Of a stretch of DNA of 64,000 nt, positions 54,117-64,000 are shown piece after piece. The notes beneath the pieces are model-generated. The model ran no database searches. It had not been told where the DNA came from and worked only from the letters and a program-made list of their open reading frames with translations. The first letter of the stretch is position 1; the number at the start of each line of letters is the position of its first letter. The position numbers and the translations under genes were made by a program. The DNA lies in the NCBI RefSeq assembly GCF_000002425.4, contig NC_037273.1, positions 12,949,129 through 13,013,128 on the forward strand, given 5' to 3'. The DNA comes from Physcomitrium patens. Its lineage: Eukaryota; Streptophyta; Bryopsida; Funariales; Funariaceae.

Positions 54117-55621
54117 TCACCAACCCCCCAGGAGTAAGACCATAAACGAATTAAAAACTAAAGCCGTATAGCTTCTGGTATTAGGTAACGACGAGGGGAT
54201 GCCAACACTTTTGCCAAGTGTCGCTATATTCATTGAAGTGATGATGACTTCTTCAATCGCAGATGCAGAACAAGTGGAGCCATTAAACTGAGTCATGTTT
54301 GAATCTTGAAACTTCTCAACGCATTTTTTTAATTGATCATTGCAGGTTCGATTCACATAATTTTCTGATAAAAATCAAGCAACAAGGTATAAGTTTTTTG
54401 ATGAAGGAAAAATGCGTAGGAAGGATTGATGGTTAAATCTCGTGACAACCAGTAGAGCCCCTTGTAACTTTTCACTGCACGACTGGCCCTCACTTTAATT
54501 GATATATTTAGTGGTTCGGTTAACATTCCGCTGTTTAACATCATGAAGATTTGAAAGTCAATAAACAACACCACACTTACCAAGATTCGGTCCGATGCAA
54601 ATATCGTGACTCTTACAGCAGGAGTCGATACCATCGCAAGGTACCTCGCTCTCACAGCCTGTGTATCCAATGCCACAGTACTTTCCGTACCGCAATTTGA
54701 TTGGATCTGCACTTGCATGACGAGCAAAGAATGTCACTACACCCTTCTTGCTCACATTTTGAAGCTCAAGAGTTGCACCTGTTTGTCATCTTGAAATAGA
54801 ATGTATTTGGTTTGGTATCCGAAGATGTACAGGAACATATTAATTACCCTGACAATGCCGAGACTCGCATTCACGACTGCAACCCTGCAAAACCTCCACC
54901 AAGGAATCAAAAGCATATTCCAAACTCCAAGAAATTATGGATAATCGACTGCCACTGTCACAGAGCGTATCTTCAAATATTAAAGCCTTGCATCCTCGCA
55001 CCTGTGATTGCACCCTTGCATCCACTCACTTGACCCCAGAAGCTTTAAAAACTACGACCTACAAAAGTTGTCACCACATCACTCCAAGATCGAGCGACAT
55101 TCGGAAGCGAAACTTGGCAACAATAACTACATCAAAACAACGACACAACCAGTACAAGAACCCGAGCATCTTGCCACATGTGCATAGTGACTTCACACTC
55201 TTTCACTTAGCCACCACTCAATCTTAAGCAAGTTGAAAGGTGAACTGCAGACCTTCGCAAAGGCAGAACTCCACGCAACTTCCAGCAAGAAACCAAGAAA
55301 GTGATACGATTATTGCCAATCATGGCTGTTATCACACACTTGACCATCCATAAACACGCCAAACCTCAGCAAAGTTAACACAACCTTACTCATGAACATT
55401 GCCAGACATACCAACGAAAATCAACACATGCAATCAGCCAAGCGTATTTCAGAAATCCTGGTGGAGGAGACAGCATCCACTTTTAACCAGCTGACCTTGA
55501 AAATAGTCCCGTTAACAACGAGAGAAAGCGCAGGACTCAATAGCTCTAACAACAGCAACATCACGATGGTTCCAGCGTGCGCCAATATGCGCGGGCAGCG
55601 TCGTCGCTGCAGAGTCGCCAT
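54117..55621 (-). CDS. PLA2: Secretory phospholipase A2, plant type (four exons)
   Basis: The minus-strand exons are 55,621-55,496, 54,884-54,848, 54,706-54,581 and 54,364-54,117. All junctions are GT-AG, the phases agree, and the total is 537 nt, giving 178 residues. Residues 1-34 are a signal peptide with a Leu-rich core (VMLLLLELL). The mature part starts near FKGCSRECESRHC. It has the calcium loop YGKYCGIGYTGC (61-72) and the catalytic CCKSHDIC with His88-Asp89, followed by the C-terminal helices. There are twelve cysteines in the mature domain, as in plant sPLA2. It cleaves the sn-2 acyl chain of phospholipids in the secretory pathway or apoplast, releasing lysolipid and fatty acid. Unusual: after the domain there is a 30-residue extension ending in a hydrophobic TALVFNSFMVLLLGGW, resembling a GPI-anchor signal. 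The 37-nt exon 2 is very small but carries two of the conserved cysteines' motif. Confidence 0.88.
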
Positions 55622-56060
55622 CCCTGCTGCAGTGGAGGGATTCTGAGCTCCAGGCGACGACGACGCAGGGGTGGATTCAGCGTGGTTGTCGAGACGACCT
55701 CAGAGAACCGATACAAGCTGGGCATGGCTGCAGGAAGCAGGCATTGACGCCATCGATGCAAGATTATCGAAAGTCATGGTGAGGAGTGATGGTGACGCAG
55801 ATATTGAACGGGGCGCCATCACCAGCCTGGACGTACCCTGCGCTGTGCTGTGCCCCGCAGACAGACTACGCGCCTTCGCTCTGCCGCTCTACGCTCCCTG
55901 TTCAATTTGTCGTATGTTTATACTGGTATAATACGAGTATGAATATCCATGTACGTGACAACGACCTGACATGTTTGTTTCGTATTGCCGTTTGTGTTTT
56001 AAATCAACTTTTACAAAAACTCTTTCAAATCTTTGGCTTTGTTAAAATAATTCAATAGTG
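55622..56060. other. Upstream region of the phospholipase gene
   Basis: This is GC-rich sequence containing frames in both directions (for example 55,671-55,931 plus) with no domain. It is the likely promoter and 5' UTR of the minus-strand phospholipase gene; I cannot place a TATA box. Confidence 0.4.
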
Positions 56061-57817
56061 AATTTAAGTGCTAGAGGGTTAAAGGACTTGATTTCATTGC
56101 TTAAAAGGAAAATTAAAGATTGGAATATTTAAAAATGTGCAAGTGATCTCTATGCTGTTGAGGCTTAATTAACTTATTGAGTTGAGGTCCATTGTACAAA
56201 TCTCATCAATGATTGCATGGTTTTACTTGTATCTATCTATCTATGTATATATTTTTCGAAATGATGTCATTTAGCTATTTATATATGATTAAATTTTATA
56301 ACAAATAATAAATGGATCTTTCAATGAGAATTTCCATGCATGCAACTACTTGTAGTTTGTGCTAAGCACATGATTTATTTTGTTTTCTATTTTTATTATT
56401 TATTTATTTACTATTATTAATTTTGTGAACGTCGATTATTTAGTAATAATACTAAATTATTTGTATTAAAAAATTCTCCAAGTTATGCATGATTTGTGAC
56501 ATATGTATGAAAGAGACATAACTACATACCATGATTTTGTTACATAATATTTAGTATGGCTAGTTAAATTATTCATGAATATATACATATATATATATAT
56601 ATATATATTAAAAATTCTTGCAATGTTATTTTGAGTCACCAAACCAAAAATGTAATTGACATAAACATCATTGTCTCTTTGTTTTCATTGTTGTAAAATA
56701 AAAGAAAAGGAAATTATTATAAAATAATAATATGAAATGATTTGTGGACAAATATTTCTTTATAAATCTAATAAATTTGGTTAATTGTTAAATAGACCTA
56801 GATATTTACTGAATTGACCCACCTATCAAAACCATCTTAGATTCCCATTATTTCCCATTCCCTATCCAAACCACTTGTTCTTTGTTCCCATTCTTAGCCT
56901 CTATCTTCCATCATGACTTCCCTCCATTGCCATTTATGCATAATACAAAAATAAATAAAAACAAATTCCACAGTTACAAATATTTCTTGTAATAAATAAA
57001 GATATAAAATAAAATTTTATTTTTTAAATAATTGAGTAAAGTAAATTTATTATTAGTTACTCAAAAGTTCTAACCATGATGAAGTATAAAATCATGGTGA
57101 TGTTTATGTAGTATGGAGGTTAAATTTTTATCATTTTATTAAAAGAATAAAAATATTAAATAATTTTTAAAATTGAAATCAAATAAGAATAATACCAATG
57201 AAAATAACAATAATAATACTAATTCCAAATAAAATCTTTAGCATCTTTAGCAATACAACAAGGAGTGTTTAAAAATTTAGTAATATGTAGAAGTGATTTT
57301 TATTAGCAAGTATAAAAATACTTTTTAAAAATAGAATTTTTTTTTAAAATTTAAAATTTCACAATTATATTTATTTTTTATTACTATCATACATTTTTAG
57401 TTGATATTATTAATATTAATATATTTTTTCTTGAATAAATATTACTTTGATTGATTCATTGATTGATTATGTATGCATCAACCAACATAGACATATGACC
57501 ATACTATTAAGAACAATCTTTTATAAGAAGAATTATAACTTTTATTATTGGTTTATTTTCTATGTACTTCTTCTTTTTAATGTGCCAAATTTCACAAGAA
57601 AATTATCCAATTTGTCTTCCAAAAATTATTATCACCCTCTTCTTAATTACAAATGGTTGTTTTGGGTTGGCTCAACTTCCACCATAGTTAGTTTTTTTTT
57701 TTTTTTTTTTTTTTCTTTTTCCTTTTCTATTCTGGTCATTTTTCTTATAAAATCATTTGTGTATATATATAGATACAAAATGTAGATTCTTGATTTTTAT
57801 TTATATACACATTTGAA

Positions 57818-57854
<37 letters not shown>

Positions 57855-60800
57855 TATATACAATTTTTTTTAATAAGACATGTATCCAAAAGAAAAAAAA
57901 TTATATTGAAAAAAATCCCAAAAAAACATGAAAGTATCACAAGTAAAAAGAGAGTAAAAAATCAAGCATAACAAGAATAAAATCTATAATATTAATTGCA
58001 TTGAAGAAGAAGATGCTAGGTATTGATGCAAAGATATTTGTCTCCTTTGACAAACAAACCACAAAATAATGGTACATAATATAGAAAAATGACAAGGAGG
58101 TGGCTAAGATGGGAGATGGGGAGGTTGGGATGAGAGATGAGGGTTTCAAATGAGAACAAGGGACGAGAGGGTCTAATAAAATATAATAGAAAATTATAAT
58201 AATAACAATATATAAAATTCATGTAATATTTTACTTACATTCTTTTACATAAATACATATAATTTGAATAATCTTACAATGTAATTCTATATAAAATTTA
58301 ATATAAAAGCTTCCAACAAACACTCCTAAAATAATTCTTGATTTTTTATGAAATAAAGAATATTCAATTTTTATTTATAATTTTAAATAATTTAATTAGA
58401 GGATTCTTGATTTAATATTCTTTATTTTTATATCTACATATATCTATTGAATTGGAATAAAAAATTGTATCAAAAATAAGAATGGTTGTATTGTAGTTGT
58501 CTTTATTGTTTAGTTAAATTTATTTCTTTTTATTTAATAAACTTAAAAGTTTTTAAGGACTTGCAAGATTTAAAATTGAGGTGAGAGTAGAGTGCATATT
58601 ATAGCTTATATTCTTTGTAATTGATATTCTAGATTGTTGCAAAAAATGTGTCACTATGCAATTTTTGTTACAACAATAAAAGAACTTTCTTCTAGTATTG
58701 TTATTTGACAATACTTCTATAGATGTGGTTACAAGATTACTTAAGATTTTTTAATCATTTTATATATAATTGTGATATTTTTTATTTAAAGAAAGAAATT
58801 AGTAGTATTTTAAAAATAACATCTATGGCATCTTATATTAAAAGAATAATAATAAGGTGTAATCATATTCAATAGTAGTAGATACTTTATGAAAATAGGG
58901 AAAAAAAAGAGGCTTTAAAATGAGATTAGTAAGAAATCATGTAATCAAAACCTTGAGACGTACATTTAAAGAATTTTTTTTATAAGTACATGTACAACAA
59001 AGAAAACAACTTCTTTCATAAAAGAATTTTTACCCTCAACTAAAATTTACTATAAAATAACAACCTTAAGCTTGTGATGATTAGAAAGTTGTAGTTTTTG
59101 GAAACATGAAAAAAATAAGTAGGTTTTACTCAAGTAAAAGGTTGTGATATTGGATCACTAATAGGCAAGTTGGTATAATACTACAAAAAGTTTCAAATAG
59201 TAAAATATAGTAGTGGTTCAATTATAATTTAGAGTAGTAAGATTTTATGATTTTTTATAGACATGGTTTTATTTACAAAAATACAAGGGAGCATTGATCT
59301 AAATTACTATAAGAACATTTTCAAAGAGTTTTTGTATTATATTATACAAAGATACAATTTAGATCCTTATAGTTTAGTTTTCCAACATGACAATGTTTAA
59401 TAACATTTAGCCAAATCTATATAAGAGTGGTTTTAGTTGCAATATTTTTAACTTCTAGAATGAATAACTCAATTATTGAATCTAAATCTAATTGAGCTTT
59501 TATGGACACTTTCGTAATGTTGCTTAAATCATTTAAACAAAGCTCCAATATAAATGTTGTAATTGTAAGAGCAAATAGTTGAAGTATTCTGTATAACAAA
59601 TATTGAGGAGTGTATGGACCTTCATAAAACCTTCATAAAACCTACCTAAGTGTTTTGCACAAGTTTTAAAAACTAAAAGATATTAGACCAATTTTTGAAG
59701 TTTCATTATTTTATTTATACAAAACTAAGTTTGTAGATTAGTTTTGTTTCATTGACTATAGACTTCCATGTAATAGTGCTTCTTCCTCTTCAATAATTTC
59801 CAAGGATATGTAAAATTATGTGTAATATAGTTCCTATTGTTTAGTTTTCATAACAATTTTTAAAGACCATTATAATTTTTTGTTCTTTGTGTTTACATGG
59901 ACAATATCAATGTCTGCATGGTTCTTAGCTGCTGAAAAGTGATTGCCTTTAAGTAATGCACATCACTTTGTGGCAGAGAGAAGAGAGAAGAAGAAAAAAA
60001 CTGATGTATATAATAACACTCGAATTTTCTTGAGATATCAAACCTCTGATATCAGAAATAGAACTTGGACATCAGTTTGTCACATCCTCTTCATCGGTAA
60101 CCTCCTCTAGTCTGGATCAAACAACTAGTAGAATGTCTCATACTTGTCGAGGACAGGAACCAAACTGGAAAACCACGAAAATATTTTATTCTGCATGCGT
60201 CCCATCAGACAAAGAAACCTAAGAAGATGAAACTCACTTATTGATGGTTGTCGAAATCAATACAACCGGAAGCTTGGCCCTACAGCCATAGATACCTATA
60301 ACCGTCATGTTGCTCCTAAGACCCAAAATTCTATAACCGTTCAGCTGGTCCTAAAATCAGCTTCATCCTATTGGCGCAATGGTAATACATTAACTATTCA
60401 GTTCATTATTAGAATTTATTTTTAACTTGTTATATGAAGTACAAATGATGTGAATGTAAATTGACGTTAAAATTAATAGGTTTCAATACAATGTTGAAAA
60501 TATTTTTTTAATTTTAATACCTTATTTATATGTATTTTCGTCCATTTATCCATCCACATTATTATCTTTTAGATGTAGTAAATAAATGATTTAAAGTACA
60601 AGATAAGTACATCTTTTTCTCTTGAAATACATAAGCACATGTAATTTGAGATTAATATTTTTTGTATTGTTTCTTTGTACATTTGATTGCATACAGGGCG
60701 TTTAATAAATAGATGATTAGTTGAAATAAAAAAAACCTTGGTTAATAATATTATTGAAAAAACAAGTTGTTATGCAATATAATCTCAAAATCATAATATG

Positions 60801-62924
60801 TTAGTAAACATCCCATTCTTCTACCAATATTTCATCAGATTCTTTTCAAAGTCTAATTCATAAACTTAGTATTGTAGTTTATACAACTAAATTAGAATGT
60901 TATGAAATTTAATTGTGAGATCTGTATTTTGATATCTTTCAAATTCTTCATGAACATATGCATTTCTTATGAATATAAATTTCAAAGACTTTTAAAATAG
61001 TTATTTTTTAAAAAATAAGTAAATCCAAACATAAAAATTCATATTAAAATGATATATAATGAATATTTCAACTCAATTCATATTTTTGTACATATGAATA
61101 AATATATATATATATATATTCAAAAATCACAAATTTTAATATAAATTGAAATTTCAAAATTTTAATATAAATTGAAATTTCAAAATTTTAATATAAATTG
61201 AAATTTCAAAATTTTAATATAAATTGAAATTTCAAAATTTTAATATAAATTGAAATTTTAAAATTATAATATATATGCATATATTATAATTATTAAGTAA
61301 TAATAATAAAAAATATAAATATTTTATGTATTTTAATTCAAAAAATGAGTTTGAAAAAATTTACAATGACAAAATAAAGCAAAGACAATATTAGAGTATA
61401 AATAAATATCAACATACAAAATAGATCAAGTACCAAAAATCTTCATCAAGTATGCAATCAAAACCAAATAAGAATAGACAATGAACTTGTTTGTAAGGAA
61501 AGATGAAAAAATTAAATACAACTTAGTCATGCTATGTTTCATACTACAAAAAAAATCCAAGAATGCAAGTTTCTAGAAAAAATCCAAAACTTTATTCAAT
61601 GGCTAAATTATCATGGTTAAGCAAAATCTTACAATTATGAGTTTTTTTTCTTAAAAATACTTATAAATCTTGTTTTAACAAGAATATCAAATTAAAGAAG
61701 TTTCTTTACATAAATCCTCATACCCTAATTGATACTATAAGGTTAATTATTATAAAAACATTAAATAGATGAAAACCTACTAAATTAAAGTAGATTACAT
61801 CCATTTGAAGTGATTTGGTATCCAAGGCCACATTACATGACAATTTTTGTGTAAATAAAGATTATTAGATATAAGAAATTAAATGCTATAAGTCATAATT
61901 AAGTATGTAATTAAAATCAAATAAGTATGTATAATTAACATACTTTCAAGTGCTTCTTCTTATTGATTAGAATCTCCATTAATAAGCTAAGATAATAATA
62001 TACTTGTCATTGGAGATAAATGCCATAATGATATTCTATAAATTTGTATACAACCAAATCAATATCGTTGCAACTAAACCACCAAAATATATGACAAATA
62101 TAAAAAAATAATATTTATTTTTTATTAATAGATAAGACATATCTAAAGATTTTCTACAACAAAGACAAATCTAATCTTTTGAAGGAAGAATCAAAAGAGT
62201 TTATATCAAGTATATCATATATCACCCACATTGGTACTGATCATATAATATTATGGTAGAAATCATTTTTTTCTTATCACATATAAAATAAAAGAGGCCA
62301 TTTAGTATAATTATTAATTTAAGATATATAGAATCATAAAAAATAAAAAAAAAAACAAGGAATACAATTCTTTGGATGTTTATGACACTTATGTCCATTG
62401 TTAATTTTAAGCAACAAAATGCCATTAGACAATATATCTTTATATAAATAATTATGCACCTTTCCTTGATATTAAGTATTGTAGCTTCTATATTTTGCAA
62501 AAATACATAATATTTTTTAGAGAATCGTTACAATTGAGATCAATAAGCTTTATACTTGATGCAAACCTATAGTAAAATATCACAATATTGAGTATTAGAT
62601 AAATCCTCTATAGTAATGGATATGGTCTTCTTTAAAAATTGTACTTGATTATATAGACATTGAATCTAAATATTACAAGTATTTAAGTCTGTAATTAGAA
62701 TCAATTTGTTATATATTAAACTTCATAGAATTGAATTTTATTTATATAATAAATAATAATTATTATAAAATATAAATAATGCATGCCTAATAAAATAATA
62801 ATCTATTGTAATCTATGAAAATATTAAATTTCAATCATAATAGTTGCTATGAAACAATCTACAGTTTTCTAAATTATCCTTGATAATTTGAACAATCCCT
62901 TCAAGTAAGCCATCTATCTTAACA
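56061..62924. other. AT-rich intergenic sequence without recognisable genes
   Basis: There is a sharp return to AT-rich DNA. It contains TA microsatellites (about 56,582-56,609 and 57,823-57,852), a T-run (57,691-57,714) and a perfect 26-bp tandem array (61,131-61,260). A GC-richer island at 60,050-60,370 has no open frame and could be a piece of an unknown LTR. No coding similarity was seen. Confidence 0.5.
61131..61260. repeat. 26-bp tandem repeat, five units
   Basis: The unit AAATTTTAATATAAATTGAA plus ATTTCA recurs at 26-bp spacing over 130 bp with almost no change until the last unit. Each unit contains the palindrome GAAATTTC and is flanked on the left by a TA run. Confidence 0.92.
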
Positions 62925-63133
62925 TAATTTATAAAAGTGGTGCAATTAAAGTTTTAATAAAAGAAGCCTCAAAAGCTCTAAAGAAATTCTTTTTTTGATA
63001 TATTAAGTCTATAATATGTGCTTTAAAATGTACAAACATATAATCAAGAAAAACCATAACTATGAACTTAGAGAAGTTTTGTGACAAAGCTACAAATTCA
63101 ATTGACTTACTAAAATATTCCACAATGATCAAT
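62925..63133 (-). pseudogene. pol: Gypsy integrase fragment
   Basis: The minus-strand 67-codon frame reads IIVEYFSKSIEFVALSQNFS, then FLDYMFVHFKAHIIDLIYQ. This is the integrase stretch between the first and second catalytic Asp in a Gypsy element (usual form VEYFSKW-x-E). It is interrupted at its upstream end by the LTR that begins at 63,134. It may belong to the same group as element C, which has lost its own integrase. Confidence 0.65.
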
Positions 63134-63660
63134 TATCATGAACATACATATTTATTCTAATAATTACCTAAATGATTAGGTGGAAGAAGATGAAAGTATA
63201 TTAAATTTATAATATCTTCTAAAGAGCTTTTTAGTAGCTTCATAGATGTGATTTTGACTTTGGACATGTTTATAGGTTAGAAACTTAGTCAATAAGTTAG
63301 CCACATGTTATATATGTTAGTAGCTTGTGGAAGAAATTAACTACGTGGCACACATATAAAAAAATTACCTTGCAAATTAAGACATGTGTCTTACAATTTG
63401 AACATGTATTAGAGGTCTTATAGAATATTACCATGTAATTTCTAGTTAGATAGTATAAATGAATGCAAAAATAAAGCCTTCGTCATTCTTGTCAAACCTT
63501 TCTTTTTATTAGTCTAGTTTTAAGAATACATACTCTTTTTATTTTTAGCAATATCCATTCTAATCTTAATACTAGATTATTTTTAAAATAAATAATTATT
63601 TTTTAAAAATTAGATAGTATTATTTTAAAATTTTTATTATTTTGATTTATATCATTAATA
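63134..63660 (+). repeat. Decayed E2-family LTR (5' LTR of an element running off the window)
   Basis: It starts TATCATGAACATACATATTT (E2: TGTCACGGACATACATATAA) and follows the E2 LTR through AATATCTTCTA, GACTTTGGACATG, TTAGCCACATG and TAGATAGTATAAATG. The 527-bp length nearly equals the 530 bp of E2. It ends 2 nt before a primer-site-like word at 63,663. Confidence 0.85.
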
Positions 63661-63662
63661 AT

Positions 63663-63673
63663 TTGACAAGAAT
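63663..63673 (+). other. Self-primer binding site of the decayed E2-family element
   Basis: TTGACAAGAAT lies 2 nt after the LTR edge. It is perfectly complementary to ATTCTTGTCAA (63,485-63,495) at the RNA-start position of the same LTR. Both differ from E2 by one base, at paired positions. Confidence 0.65.
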
Positions 63674-64000
63674 TCTAACTCATTTTTTTTATCTTCTTTT
63701 TTGAAGTAAATGAATTATTACACTTCTATTGTTGTATTTTTGGGTTTATAGGTACACTTCTATTTAGAAGTGCTCTCTTTTTGTTTGCACCTTTGATGAA
63801 AAAGAATTCACAATTCTTTTATAATTTGAATTCATTCCTAAAAGTGTTTACAATCACATTTGGAAAAAGTGATTGAAAAATAATAGTAGAGATCAAGCTC
63901 TTATCTTTACAACAATAATCACAATCAACCATCATATATGCTACCAAATTCTAAAATCTTACTTACATCATGGATTAAAATGATAAAGTCCTTATCAATC
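63674..64000 (+). other. Presumed leader of the decayed E2-family element
   Basis: AT-rich sequence after the primer site. It should be the leader and gag start of the element, but I cannot align it convincingly with 27,299-27,600, so the internal region may be deleted or replaced. Confidence 0.35.

Noticed and set aside
54340-54360. GGTTCGATTC, a tRNA T-arm-like word
   Set aside because: It lies in the last phospholipase A2 exon (reverse strand, coding NRTC) and has no acceptor or anticodon arms around it.
1-64000. CRISPR array, bacterial operons or phage genes
   Set aside because: Introns, LTR retrotransposons and eukaryotic gene structure throughout; no regularly spaced short repeats with unique spacers.

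Overview
The window looks like nuclear DNA of a land plant, most likely a bryophyte (moss-like). The reasons are split genes with plant-type introns, a plant-type 12-cysteine secretory phospholipase A2, and Ty3/Gypsy chromodomain retrotransposons of the fungal-like kind reported from non-seed plants. The organism call is an inference; no diagnostic marker gene is present.

Layout. 0-5.7 kb is moderately GC-rich. It holds the 3' end of a PARP16-like mono-ADP-ribosyltransferase gene and a broken LINE (ORF1 plus endonuclease, reverse transcriptase lost). 5.7-51.2 kb is a very AT-rich block made mostly of nested retrotransposons in several age layers. 51.2-56.1 kb is a second GC-rich island, with a probable small secreted 8-cysteine protein gene (+) and a four-exon secretory phospholipase A2 gene (-). 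56.1-64 kb is AT-rich again; at its right end it has an integrase relic interrupted by the 5' end of another old retrotransposon.

Nested structure. An old, decayed copy of the E2 family (pieces at 14.54-14.74, 35.30-35.64 and 43.58-46.1 kb) was split by a second Gypsy element, C (about 15.79-35.30 kb), and by a Tat/Athila-like Gypsy element (35,641-43,575, TSD CTTTT). Element C was in turn invaded by the chromodomain element E1 (18,296-24,447, minus strand), by E2 (26,756-33,088, plus strand, TSD ATATG, LTRs differing at only 4 of 530 positions), and by a decayed Tc1/mariner element (33.1-35.04 kb). A separate decayed Gypsy element lies on the minus strand at about 8.15-14.4 kb.

Main observations. 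(1) E1 and E2 lack a tRNA primer site next to the LTR. Instead, 2 nt inside the LTR, both carry an 11-nt site perfectly complementary to the 11 nt at the predicted RNA 5' end. The sequence differs between the two families while pairing is kept, and a third, decayed copy at 63.1 kb still pairs. This is the arrangement of Tf1-type self-primed reverse transcription. (2) Both elements, and a decayed relative, carry an extra conserved ORF between integrase and the 3' LTR, with the motif GHYRWL-x-GP. (3) The gag-pol junction in both fits a -1 frameshift: an A-rich shift site, 8 nt, then a 6-bp stem around the gag stop, with the -1 frame protein conserved across that stop. (4) An unrecognised 8-cysteine secreted peptide lies beside a phospholipase A2 that has an unusual hydrophobic C-terminus.
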